A DNA stretch of 64,000 nucleotides from Bolinopsis microptera (Eukaryota > Ctenophora > Tentaculata > Lobata > Bolinopsidae). The notes beneath the pieces were generated by a model. It was not told where the DNA came from, did no database searches, and saw only the letters and a program-made list of their open reading frames with translations. Where the stretch lies: NCBI RefSeq assembly GCF_026151205.1, contig NC_087081.1, positions 10,727,113 to 10,791,112 of the forward strand. Reading direction: 5' to 3'. Both the position numbers and the translations under genes were made by a program. Positions 13,365-24,738 of the stretch are shown in pieces (the first letter of the stretch is position 1; every line of letters begins with the position of its first letter).

Positions 13365-13731
13365 ATAATATAAATTATCAGAATACTAATCGACCCTTAA
13401 ATTTTAAACTTAGGTAATATGTACTAATTGGCACTAGATATAAAAACTATACCGTTTACTTTTCTTATTTTACGGCGCGTTATAAAGGGAGAATACTGTA
13501 CAGAAAAAATATACTCGCTAACGATTTCTACTCAGATCCGAAAACGTTAACTTATAAGTTTAACCTTAACTTAAAATATTAAATTAACAGTCAGTTTCTG
13601 TTCTTGCTATTGCATTGTCTCTGCTCTGGAGTCTAGCATATGTGTGTCCCGATGAGAGACGATACCAGTAACCAGGCTGAGCACCTGGTCCCTCTCACTA
13701 CTTTCTTCTTAGTGAGAGAAGTGAAATATTA

Positions 13732-14013
13732 TAAGTTGAGCAGCTTGTCCCACAGCTACTAAGTTGAGCAGCTTGTCCCACAGCTGCTTAGTTGAGCAGC
13801 TTGTCCCACAGCTGCTAAGTTGAGCAGCTTGTCCCACAGCTGCTAAGTTGAGCAGCTTGTCCCACAGCTGCTAATTTGAGCAGCTTGTCCCACAGCTGCT
13901 AAGTTGAGCAGCTTGTCCCACAGCTGCCAAGTTGAGCAGCTTGTCCCACAGCTGCTTAGTTGAGCAGCTTGTCCCACAGCTGCTAAGTTGAGCAGCTTGT
14001 CCCACAGCTGCTA
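13732..14013. repeat. 28-bp minisatellite, about 10 units
   Basis: Unit TAAGTTGAGCAGCTTGTCCC plus ACAGCTGC. Its last unit contains the stop codon of exon T2b (CTA at 14011-14013), so the array starts exactly at the exon's 3' end. Confidence 0.95.
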
Positions 14014-14113
14014 AGGGATCGTGTACCACGCTTTCTTTGCTGGAATTCCCCGGAAGGCCTCTGTGTGAAGCTTGACCATGTGATTACGTCGGTGACCGCT
14101 CGTTCCAAACGCC
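14011..14113 (-). CDS. T2b, second half of a split C2H2 terminal exon
   Basis: The acceptor CTCAACAG sits at 14121-14114. Joined to T2a, the first base completes AAG and the frame reads on as AFGTSGHRRNHMVKLH, supplying the loop, helix and both histidines of a finger whose cysteines lie in T2a. 33 more codons follow before TAG. This is the only exon of the array in which a finger is interrupted by an intron. The joining is inferred from frame and splice consensus. Confidence 0.75.
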
Positions 14114-14214
14114 CTGTTGAGATAAGAGTTATTAATTACGGCATCAAAAAGAGTCGAAAAATAATTTCGATCAATAGTTCAAGGGGGCTATATTTATGAG
14201 TTGCATTTGAACTT

Positions 14215-14391
14215 GATTTCTCTTGGAGAATTTCTCTTTACACTCTTAACTTGCGAACAAATTGAAGCAGCAGACTTTAAGCTAGAAACTTTCTATTCAA
14301 CTTTCTATTCAATAAAGTTTCTAGCTTAAAGTCTGCTGCTTCAATTTGTTCGCAAGTTAAGAGTGTAAAGAGAAATTCTCCAAGAGAAATC
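14215..14391. repeat. Perfect 78-bp inverted repeat (hairpin) inside the T2 intron
   Basis: The left arm 14215-14292 is exactly the reverse complement of the right arm 14314-14391, with a 21-bp loop. It lies wholly within the intron between T2a and T2b. A short ATTTCGATC motif occurs on both sides, near 14164 and 14395. It could be a young foldback element, a source of double-stranded RNA, or a sequencing/assembly palindrome. Confidence 0.9.
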
Positions 14392-14478
14392 ATGATTTCG
14401 ATCGTTTAAAATTGTCATGTCCGCCTCAAAAAGGTGTAGAGATTACTCAAGAATTTAAAATATCAACTTAGCACTTAC

Positions 14479-14593
14479 TTTTCGCAGAAGAAGCACTTGT
14501 AAGGTTTCAGTTTAAAGTGAACGGTATTCTTGTGACGTTGGAGTTGAGATTTGGAGACCCATTTGTAGCACAAATCGCACATCTTCGACTCCC
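14479..14593 (-). CDS. T2a, first half of a split C2H2 terminal exon
   Basis: The acceptor TTTCTCAG ends at 14594 and the frame opens in phase 1. It gives a complete finger (CDLC, then RH-KNTV-H), the linker FKLKPYK and the first half of finger two, CFFCEK. A perfect donor GTAAGT follows at 14478-14473. Read without splicing, the frame would stop at once (AAG TAA) and leave an incomplete finger; splicing to T2b repairs it. The full product would be 71 residues. Confidence 0.8.
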
Positions 14594-15684
14594 CTGAGAA
14601 AATAATAATTGTTAATTTTAACTTGAATCCTACTTGAATAATAAGAGAGCTTATAATTTAGCAATTATTACTACTATGTATTAGGCTTCGTTCGATTCCT
14701 TCCATAACGTATTGTGTTATTCAACATGTATAGCTACCAAATTATTTTTATTCAGTCAACATATTAGCTAAAATTCTTTAACTTATTTTTGATAAAATAA
14801 TTTATCTTCCTGAGCATTTAAACTAATTTATTTTTAAATAATATGCAACAAAATATCAGGCTTATTTTCTATTTTAATTCGTAAAACCAAGCAATCAGAC
14901 ATATATTTTAAGGTAACCTTAAAGTTAAACAGAGTATAATATTTCATAGATAACAGGTATAATGAAAGGAACAGATAAAATCAGAGCAGACAATAAAAGA
15001 GTATAAAGCTTCTGGAGTTATAAATATACGATTTTTAAAGTCTAAAAATAACTTTTGCGTGCAAAGAAAATAATATTTGAACGATTAAACTAAGAACTAA
15101 AACAGATAAAATTAAATTTGATCGCTCCATTAAATTTCTTAATGAATTAAAATAATACGGCAGAGGTTGAGGTTGCAGACATTTTACTACCCTGCCCATA
15201 AAAAAGGTTTTGAGGGCTAAACGTCATGGGAAGTGTCAACGAAACTGTCTCTGAAATTAATTATCAGTTCCAAGTTTGAAAGAAAATTTGGTAAACTATA
15301 GCCAGTAACTTAAATGAAATAAATCGAGAGTATTCCATATTCTTAAATTGATGATAACATCTTCACTTTTAAAAACAAAATAACAGCAGAAATAATCACT
15401 CTTTTAAATAGAAACTCACAGCGGTGAACAATTAAAATAATTATCCCTAATCCCTATTCAGAAACTCATCACAGAAAAAAAATGTTCAATAAGTTACATA
15501 TCGTCCAACGAAACCCGAAAATATAAATAAATCTCTGTAGCATAGCTCGACAATACAGCTCAGATTTATCCCACGACCATGAGTGCTGAGTTTAATTTCT
15601 TCGGCAACAAATAACATACAGCCATCAATCAGGAGTTTACAGTCTCTGACATTTATTATCCCAGCGATTCGTTGAGTCCAGTTT
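14594..15684. other. Non-coding interval
   Basis: AT-rich, with no open frame showing domain content. Taken as intron or 3' flank of T3. Confidence 0.5.
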
Positions 15685-16334
15685 TCACTCTTGATGCATC
15701 TCAGCATGGTCAATTTGCTCGGTTTTTATAGTTTGAGACAATTGTGAGAGGTTGATCTCAAAGTCAATATTGTCTGCATCAAATGGCCCAAACTCCATCT
15801 CGTCCATGTCATTACTAGCACCACCATCACCCTGCGTTATAATATCAATCTCTCCGTCCTGACTGACATTCAGCTCGGTCTCCGTCGCTTTACTTCTTGA
15901 TCTCTTGTTCTTAAAGTATGTCTTAATCTGGTTCATCTTGAGGCCGGTCCTGGCCATGATAACCTCACAGTCATCCACCAAAGGGTACTTTGACTTGGCA
16001 TAGAACATGTCAAGAATAGCCTTTGTGTCGTCATCAAAATAGTTATTAGCAGTAAACTTGGTGGCGGATAGAGTTTTAGGAAGCGGGTTGTTCCTCCGTA
16101 TCCTGTATCTCTGAGCAGGGGTCATGTCTCTCAAGCCTCTCGCTGTCTTGTACTCCTCATAAAGTGAACAATACCATAGGTTCTGTAGGTCAGGCTGGTG
16201 AGCTGCACTGAAGTAGCTGGAGCGGAGGAAGAGGCGGAGTTTGGACCATCTTGCCGCTGAGTAGAGGGACTTGGCGTGAGAGTAAGCGGTCAGCTGACTG
16301 GTCGTGCTGGTAGCAGGGATACGGTACGGCAAAC
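15685..16334 (-). CDS. T3, SIX-class homeodomain terminal exon
   Basis: 215 residues after acceptor CCCCGCAG, phase 1 as in the finger exons. Residues about 20-75 resemble the C-terminal part of a SIX domain (LQNLWYCSLYEEYKTARG, then QRYRIRRNNPLPKTL, matching the family's KYRVRRKFPLPRTI region). A homeodomain follows at about 90-150. Its recognition helix, QIKTYFKNKRSRSK, keeps the key Asn but has Tyr where homeodomains have Trp48. The N-terminal half of a standard SIX domain is missing. The tail is acidic (DMDEMEFGPFDADN), like an activation region. Distant from T17, so an old or fast-changing duplicate. Confidence 0.85.
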
Positions 16335-17158
<824 letters not shown>

Positions 17159-17427
17159 ATAGAGTGTCAACTGGAAACTTGCCAGTGAAGTTCTCATCAC
17201 GCTGCTTTATGCAATGATGAGTGATATGGATTTTTACTTCACTACATCTTCACATACGATAAGTTCAAGTCCTGGAAGTAATTCGTTTCCTTCAAGTAAA
17301 AATCAAAATATTAAAGTCATGTTCCTTTTCTAAAAATGTAATATAACCCACTGGGCCACTCAGCTGATCTACTCACAGACAACCTATCCACCATTTCCAG
17401 ATTTCTCGTCTTGACTCGGGTTTTGAA

Positions 17428-18031
17428 GTGCATCTGAAGTGCTCCACCATGAGGCATGATGACTTCTCCTTTTATGGGATCCACGACAGAGCAGAAAGGC
17501 AGCTTCTCGTTGGATATATATCATTCGTATCCATTTCATTCCTAATTGGGGACACGCTCATCTTGGTTGGATCTGTGAGATTCAATGCCAAAAAGCTCCA
17601 CACTGTTCAGTGTTCCGGTTATCTTCATCCGCTATATTGCAGCTGCAGATTTACTGCTGACATTTTCCAGTATTTTACCTGCCGCAGTGTCCTTGGCTGC
17701 AAATGAGTGGATCCTTGGAGACTTCCTATGCTATCTTAATTTCTTTGGAAGATGTAGCAGTGCCCTACTAATCTGCCAGCTGTTTGCTGCTCTAGCTTTA
17801 TCCAAGATGCTCATCGTCAAATATCCTCTGAGAGCAATCCAATTCTCCGGAAAAGCTGCTCATCTTGTAGCTGGCAGCATGTGGTTTTATAGCTTTATCT
17901 TCCCAGCTGCAGCTATTGCTAGAGATAAAGGTGATGTTTACTTCACCTACACAGTCTATAATTGCGATCATGACTGTTCCTGGGGGCATGGAGATGAGAG
18001 GTCTGGGGAGCGGAGAAGATTGCTGGACTGA
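17428..18031 (+). pseudogene. Rhodopsin-class GPCR-like gene, frameshifted and truncated
   Basis: On the opposite strand to the exon array, between T3 and T4. A first frame gives an N-terminus and a TM1-like segment (GYISFVSISFLIGDTLILVG). The homology then continues in a second frame from about 17590: TM2 (FIRYIAAADLLLTFSSILPA), a TM3 region with Cys (GDFLCYLNFFGR), a DRY-position segment ALSKMLIVKYPLR, TM4, and an extracellular-loop Cys (YNCDHD). The frame ends near 18031 without TM5-TM7. The intronless form fits a single-exon gene or a retrocopy. Broken, so a pseudogene unless the frameshift is a sequence error. Confidence 0.7.
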
Positions 18032-18978
18032 ATTACAACTATTGGTAGAACAGCTGCTGATGAACGTGAGAAAAGGACTATAGTTTTAATATTTCGTGAA
18101 CGATCCAGATCAATTACATATACTTATTTACATTACTATTTAAATTGTAGAATATACGATGTAATATTGGAAACTCGAAATCAGTTTAAGAAAGTACTTT
18201 GCGTTTGAACGCTCTGTAACGAAGTGTAATCTTGTCGATAATACCACATTGCATACAACTGTTTTATATTTTTGATTCAATAGTAAATTACTTTACATTA
18301 CAGACATTGCCTATTAAAGTTTTCGTTATACTTATTGCAGTAGTGTTTAACGTAAGCTCCTGAGATATCACAATCAGGAGCAGGAGATTTGTCATATCAA
18401 ATTACTGGTGACCGATTCTTCGATTTATATTTTTTTAACAGATATGATGAACACTGTTAGTGTTATTTTGTACTCCTAGTATTTTCAATGGAATCTGAAC
18501 AAAAAAACAACTATGCAATTTACAAGGGATAAGGATTGTTAATAGTGCGTTTAATAAGCGTGTGCTAAGTTTCAGCGTATTAATCGTGTGTAAATTGAAT
18601 ACTGTGCAGTGTGCGTTAACAGTGCGTCAACCGTTAACAGGGCAATTCGTATATGTCTGTCGGGCGTGCATCAACAGTGTGGTTTAAGTCTTCAACGACA
18701 AATTACTAAAATTACCCGTAGGGGGCAGCTCATGGGAGCCTTAACGGCAGATCGGATAGTTCAAACTGAAAAAGTTACTTATTTCTGGAGGTGTTTAGAA
18801 CTTTAATCTTAAATTTAGAGTCTGAGGTAAAACGTTTTGTGATAAAAAATAGAATGTTAACAATTAACCCAAAAGTGATATATCTGTACCGGGCCGGAAC
18901 ATTAAAACTCAAGAAATGAAATAACAGCGGTCAGTGGTCTCTAGTCTCGCATCCTTTATTTAAATTAAAAGTAGCGTC
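18032..18978. other. Non-coding interval
   Basis: No supported gene on either strand. Contains scattered GTGCGTTAACAGTGCG-like short repeats near 18600. Confidence 0.4.
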
Positions 18979-19434
18979 GTTCCGAGGGTAACCGAGTTAC
19001 GGTTACTACGGGGGTAACCGAGTAACGGTTACTACGGGGGTAACTGAGTAACGGTTACTACGGGGGTAACCGAGTAACGGTTACTACGGGGGTAACCGAG
19101 TAACGGTTACTACGGGGGTAACCGAGTAACGGTTACTACGGGGGTAACCGAGTAACGGTTACTACGGGGGTAACCGAGTAACGGTTACTACGGGGGTAAC
19201 CTAGTAACGGTTACTACGGGGGTAACCGAGTAACGGTTACTACGGGGATAACCGAGTTACGGTTACTACGGGGGTAACCGAGTAACGGTTACTACGGGGA
19301 TAACCGAGTTACGGTTACTACGGGGATAACCGAGTTACGGTTACTACGGGGGTAACCGAGTAACGGTTACTACGGGGATAACCGAGTTACGGTTACTACG
19401 GGGGTAACCGAGTTACGGTTACTACGGTTACTAA
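18979..19434. repeat. 26-bp minisatellite, about 17 units
   Basis: Unit GGGGGTAACCGAGTAACGGT plus TACTAC. Internal variants alternate AGTAACGG with AGTTACGG and GGGGG with GGGGA. The unit contains GTAACCG and CGGTTAC as near-inverted halves, so each unit could form a small stem. Confidence 0.97.
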
Positions 19435-20090
19435 CCCTTGCCAGATCTCAAACTCTTACCTATCCTTTAATTCTGACACGTAATTCAAAAGGGAAGGGGC
19501 AAGGAGTTCTACCTGTGGCTACCTATGGGGCTATAAGTATACATTCTCGGTAATGGAGCCTTAGCCAATAAAAATTAACGCCAGATCAGATTCAAACTTT
19601 AACAAAGCGCATCGGTGAACTCCATAACTTATACTTGTTATGCAACTCCACAACTCATAGTTACACTATTCACAAATGGCACCGAGTCTCGGTGACCGAG
19701 GTCACGATAGTGTAAAATGGCTCTCATAAAACTTTCTGTCTGTGTTATTACTACAGCTGTAAGATAACAGCTCTCAGCCAGAGTGGCCACTTAAAGGTGG
19801 TCGGAGCCATGGAAATATAATTAAAGAATGAACCGGTTAAGTTCTGACCATCATCATTTGGCGGTCGCGCGCTACTGCAAGCGAGAGGGAGATGGTTAGA
19901 GCAATCTAACCATCATCATTTGCATGTTCAACTTAAACACGCAAACCATCAGTGGTAATTAACAATTTCACTCTCAGTTGTAATAATAATAATACACTTA
20001 ATATCACATGATCAGTTCTCTTAATCACAGTAATAATTAGTTTCACTTCTAGTTCTAATATCAAAGTTATAGTTTGTAGTTGTCCTTGTT
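19435..20090. other. Non-coding interval
   Basis: No gene. A short inverted motif (GGCACCGAGTCTCGGTGACC) lies near 19677. Confidence 0.4.
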
Positions 20091-20350
20091 GACACCACTT
20101 ATCTAGAAACGGAAGGTGCCCGGTGCGTTACTTTTCTTTTTGAACACCACTTATCTAGAAACAGAAAGTGCCCGGTGCGTTACTTTTCTTTTTGAACACC
20201 ACTCATCTAGAAACGGAAACTGTCCGGTGCGTTACTTTTCTTTTTGAACACCACTCATCTAGAAACGGAAAGTGCCCGGTGCGTTACTTTTCTTTTTGAA
20301 CACCACTTATCTAGAAACGGAAAGTGCCCGGTGCGTTACTTTTCTTTTTG
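20091..20350. repeat. 52-bp repeat: five copies of the T4 exon tail
   Basis: Copies start at 20091, 20143, 20195, 20247 and 20299. The last copy is the 3' coding end of exon T4, including its stop at 20311-20313. The four distal copies are tandem duplicates of that coding tail. Confidence 0.95.
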
Positions 20351-20558
20351 AACACCACTCCATGGATACTCCTTTCGTGAGAGTTCCTGTTGTAGCTGGT
20401 ACCAAAGTACTTTTCACAGAACCTACAGGGGTGGGGTTTAATCTTGAAGTGGACTAGATTCTTGTGTCGTTTAACGTCCAACACGGATTTGTTGCAGATG
20501 TCACATGTTTTGGAGACAAAAACTGCAATGTCTTTGTGGCGCATGCTGAACACCAGCC
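20311..20558 (-). CDS. T4, C2H2 terminal exon
   Basis: Acceptor CATCTTTCAG, phase 1, 81 residues. Finger 1 is unusually short (CDICNKSVLDVKRHKNLVH: only nine residues between second Cys and first His, where the classical spacing is 12). The linker is FKIKPH. Finger 2 begins CRFCEKYFGTSYNR and ends H-ERSI-H. The tail FKKKSNAPGTFRF is encoded by the first unit of the 52-bp repeat. Confidence 0.88.
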
Positions 20559-20663
20559 CTGAAAGATGAAGTAAAAGTAGTAAAATGGAATGGTGATTAA
20601 TTTTTGGATTTGTTTTGTTCTCGTTGACAGTTAGCAAATAGAAGATTCAGAATAGATTTGCTT

Positions 20664-20838
20664 AGGGGTCGTTCACATATTAGACCTAATCACTTTTTGG
20701 CCAATTTTTAACCCCCCTCCCCCCTCCGTAATCAGTTTTACACATAGCTATTGTGTCAAAATTACACTTAGCGTAATCGTTTGGAAACCCCCTTCCCCCT
20801 CGGCTGATTACGTAATATGTGAACGACTCAACGACCCC
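20664..20838. mobile_element. MITE with GTCGTTCACATATTA termini, copy 1
   Basis: GGGGTCGTTCACATATTA at the left end is mirrored by TAATATGTGAACGA...CGACCCC at the right. The interior has C/G-rich halves (CCCCCCTCCCCC, CCCCTTCCCCCTCGG) and GATTACG motifs. Related copies lie at 24107 and 34727. Confidence 0.8.
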
Positions 20839-21493
20839 TTACTGACATTGTCCAGTGTACATGTCTGACTTATTCGTATGTTCCTAGTATAAAAACTGTA
20901 TTATATTGCGTGTTGACGAATAAGAGATCTTAGAGCAAATTTAATCAAATCATTATTCGATAATTTATCATTTCAGGATGCTTCTTATTTTTTCATTTTA
21001 TTTCATCTGATTTTTCGAAATACGTCACGTCAAAATCTGCTTCCTTCTGTGTTTGTTTGACAGTTTATATAAGAGCACAATTTTTAGTTTATTTTAATCC
21101 TTTAATCAGTTTTGACAATTGCGTCGTGAATTTTAGTACCAGTTTATACTTTATTGCATAGGTAGTCTAAGTAACGAATATAATAGTTACCTATAAATAC
21201 TGTCCTCACTCGAACCTATCCAAGAAAAAAAGCTACAAATTCAATTTAAATTTAAATTAGTTGAACATTGAGATGATAATACTATATAATAATAGGTATT
21301 GCTAACCACCGTACAAAATTAATCCTTACAAATCATACATTGTAAAAACTACTACGTCACGCTGTTAGCATGCATAAAGTTAATAATAATTAATACACCA
21401 GGTACGGACTCGAACTGCAAATTCACAGCAGAGTTTTCAAAAATAAGAATCCGTCTAGCACGTAAAGCCGATTAAACTGGCAAAAATATTTCT
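20839..21493. other. Non-coding interval between T4 and T5
   Basis: AT-rich; nothing recognisable. Confidence 0.45.
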
Positions 21494-21789
21494 TCAGTAT
21501 TGGGAAGACCAAATAAATCCCACGGGGTCCTTATTAAAATGCACATTCTTCTCATGATTCGCCCTATTCCCAGTCGTTCCAAAGCTCTTCTCACAGTATC
21601 CACACGGGAACGCTTTTATTTTCTGATGAACACTGCCAATGTGCCTCTTCAGCTTGCTGAGGGAACTGAACCGTTTATCACACGTGTCACATGGATAAGG
21701 TCTGATGTTGAAGTGGACAGCGTCAAGGTGCCGTTGTAGCTTGTACTTGGTGACTTCTTTCTTGCAGATAGGACAGACCTCGACCAACT
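21494..21789 (-). CDS. T5, three-finger C2H2 terminal exon
   Basis: Acceptor GTTTTCAG, phase 1, 97 residues. Three fingers: CPICKKEV...RH-LDAV-H, CDTCDKRFSSLSKLKRH-IGSV-H and CGYCEKSFGTTGNRANH-EKNV-H, joined by FNIRPYP and QKIKAFP linkers rather than TGEKP. The middle finger is closest to a classical C2H2 sequence and looks like an extra finger inserted into the usual two-finger plan. Confidence 0.9.
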
Positions 21790-22456
21790 CTGAAAACGGG
21801 GCTGTCACTTGAGAATATTTAGTGTATTATTGTTAACTGCAATGTAAGTTTATTACTTAGTTTGACATCAGACATGTGGGGCATTTAATATAACATTTTC
21901 AAAATTCAAAAGACTTGGCCTGGGTATATTAATATAGATCATATTTAAAGAAAAGAGGATAAGAACTTTAAACGATTGGAAACTTTATACATTAAGTCTG
22001 AACAGGAAAGAGTGATTCAGTTTAAAAAGTCAGCTCAAATTTAAAATACGGTTATGATTAAGTCAAGATTTTTGTTAAGAGTCCGCTAGATAAATAAGTC
22101 AACTTTTCAGATTTTTCCTAATAAAACTGCCACCATCGTCGAATCGAAACTCTTTCACGAACTAATTAGGTATTGCCATCAAATCTAAAGTTTTATGAAT
22201 CAGTTTTATTCAATTTCAGGGGGCTCTCCATTTGGTCGAGTAAATATCAATGCCGGTAGAGCGCTTGTAGAGGGTACCGCTTGGCCAATGGCCATCACAA
22301 TTATGGCACTACAATTCACCCTTCATTTATATTTCACCAAGATACAATTTAATTTCCAGAACCATACCGCTGTTGTCCTTCATCAAGCGTGACAATCGAT
22401 TTTCTAATCAAATCATCTTCTTGATTTTACCTAAGTAGACCTCTCCAGAAACCCCC

Positions 22457-22626
22457 TCACTTGTTGGGGTGTTTGGAGGAGTTGTGTCTAGCAAGATGGC
22501 AGAACAGTCTGTCACAGTAGGGGCAGTAGTGTCGACTAGTCACGTGCAGGGAAATGTAATCCTGTTTAAACCAGTGACAACAAAATCTGCACCACTGGCG
22601 GCCAGGGTTACCAGGGTTACCAGGGT
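22457..22626 (-). CDS. T6, short C2H2 terminal exon
   Basis: Acceptor TTTGTTTCAG, phase 1. 55 residues starting with a PGNPGNPGRQWC stretch (GGTAACCCT repeated three times in the DNA). Finger 1 is CRFCCHWFKQDYISLHVTSR-H. Finger 2 is CPYCDRLFCHLAR-H-NSSK-H, with a shortened loop. It has no start codon and no long flanking frame. The QWC lead-in is shared with T7. Confidence 0.8.
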
Positions 22627-23123
22627 CTGAAACAAAAGAGGAGTCGTAAAAATAACGGTGATATTTTACATTTACGCCAAATGTCAGCGTGCATGTAGCG
22701 CAGTGACGACTGACGAGCCTCCCCTATGACCTCCCGCTTTCCATGCCTTGATTTTATAAACAGGGGTTGCTACAGTAACAGACTCTGCCAGACTTTATCA
22801 CAGAATCTGCTCAATTAATAATAACACCGTGGCAGATGATTTAAGTATCATCATCATCATCATTTAGAGAATTAGTGGCATTGCTGCATTAGAAGAAAGA
22901 CGATTTTCTTATTAACTAGATAAATAGTAATTGAATAATAGTTACACATAAGGTTAATATTGCAACTATGTGAGTTTTTATTAATAATATTAGAATGTCC
23001 TCAAAACACTATTCATAAGTAAAAAGTGCCGGAAAAACTCAATTTTACTATCAACTTATACAAGATAAATCGTCCATAAAATGGTGTGTCCAATTGTCTT
23101 ATCCCGTCAAATCATGACCAAGT

Positions 23124-23404
23124 TCACTTGGTAATACCGGTGGTATTCATGGTCATGGTATTCATGGTGATGGTATCCTCATGCTGTTTCCGCTCATGAT
23201 GATTCCTGTGCTGAGCTGTACTGAAGAACTTGCCACAGTGTTTACACTGGTGGGGTCTCAGCTTGAGGTGGACCATGTTCCGGTGACGGCGGAGTTTGCG
23301 GACCCACTTGAAGCAGAGCTCGCACCAGTGCCGAGCGTTTCTGTGTCGGATAAGGTTGACGTACCAGTTGCAGCAGAGGTCGCACCATTGCCGCGGTGCT
23401 CCTT
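23124..23404 (-). CDS. T7, three-finger C2H2 terminal exon
   Basis: Acceptor TTTAACCAG, phase 1, 92 residues. Fingers: CDLCCNWYVNLIRH-RNAR-H, CELCFKWVRKLRRH-RNMV-H, and CKHCGKFFSTAQHRNHH-ERKQ-H. The first two are near-copies joined directly by WCE with no linker. The tail is low-complexity (TITMNTMTMNTTG). A plus-strand open frame over the same bases is a shadow. Confidence 0.85.
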
Positions 23405-23821
23405 CTGGTTAAAGTAATTCTCTAGACAATGCTATTATATTGTATTGATACCGTGATTGTATGGAGAATATTTATGAACTCAAACATGAATATAAGTGAT
23501 ATATTAGGATAAAGTTATTTTTGCTAGAAGATACATTCTGTATTGATGCCGAGGTAGTTTGGAGAAAATATTAAATGGAATCACAAATATACGTAAGCAT
23601 AGTCGATAGATAAGATATACCACTTCTTTTGACTTCAAAGTGTCTGTGATGAGTTTTTTAGAATCTGTGCAACTTAAAAAATATAATCCTGCACTCAGTC
23701 AGATAAACAATGGAAGATCCCAAAAATTATTATCAGAATATAAAAACTAAAAGTTTTTTCACAGGACGTCCGGAAGCCCGACTATTAATCATCATCAATC
23801 TGTATTTATCAAAATTGGTGA

Positions 23822-24096
23822 TTATGTTCCCTGAGTGGGTTCTGAGACCCCTAGTTCCTCCTCTTGATGAGTCCGTCTCTCGTGGTGGTTTCTGTAAGTC
23901 TTTGAACTAAAGTAGCTCCCACAGTACCGACAAGGGTGGCGAGGTCCTCTTATCTTCAGGTGAACTTGGTCCCGATGCCGCTTCAGCTTGGCGACTGATT
24001 TGTTGCATACTTCACACCAGTGGCGGGTTGAGGCGTGACGGAGCAGGTTCTTGTAGAAGGTACCACACAGTTTACACCATTCTGATGTGTCAGTGT
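23822..24096 (-). CDS. T8, three-finger C2H2 terminal exon
   Basis: Acceptor CATTATTTCAG, phase 1, 90 residues. Fingers: CKLCGTFYKNLLRH-ASTR-H, CEVCNKSVAKLKRH-RDQV-H, CRYCGSYFSSKTYRNHH-ERRT-H. Same plan as T7 and T9, with the first two fingers abutting (RHWCE). An inverted-repeat element starts only about 10 bp upstream of the acceptor, so much of the acceptor context is transposon-derived. Confidence 0.88.
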
Positions 24097-24106
24097 CTGA
24101 AATAAT

Positions 24107-24217
24107 GGGTCGTTCACATATTACGTAATCAGCCGAGGGGGAGGGGGTTTTCCAAATGATTACGCTAGTGTAATTTCGACACAATAGCTATGTGTAAAAC
24201 TGATTACGTAATATGTA
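24107..24217. mobile_element. MITE with GTCGTTCACATATTA termini, copy 2
   Basis: Starts GGGTCGTTCACATATTACGT and ends ACTGATTACGTAATATGT. Contains the GGGGGAGGGGG and GATTACGCTAGTG interior shared with copy 1 in inverted orientation. Lies directly upstream of the T8 acceptor. Confidence 0.8.
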
Positions 24218-24738
24218 TTACCTTTTACTTTAACAGAAATATTGCTGGTATCTAACATTATGGATTTATGGTAGTTAAAACTTGTCACATAGCATTTGGG
24301 GTGTTCATCATTTAAAGTTTAGTAGAACCAAGCCGTAAACGGCTGAAGCCAAAGAAGCGAATACATATTCTGATCGACTAGCTATTTAAAACAAAACAAT
24401 AATAAACCTAATCTTATCCCTTGTTCAGTCCCAAACCTTGCTCTAACCATAACTCAAGCATTTCGTGTTAGAAATTTCTGGTGATCCCATAAAACCGACC
24501 AACAGAAATTGTTCTTCTCAAGTAAAAGTAACTGTTCAAGAGTTACCTTCACCTGAAAAGAACAGATTCCCTTTGGTCGTATTTACGGAATCATCAGACA
24601 TTTTGAACACTAAACATCACAACTATTCGACTCATAATTTTCCTATCAATCAGGATATTACACTAATTCGACAAACAGACAGGAGGCAAAATTTATATAT
24701 TATATCCATTCCTTATCTATAAATATAACATACATTTC

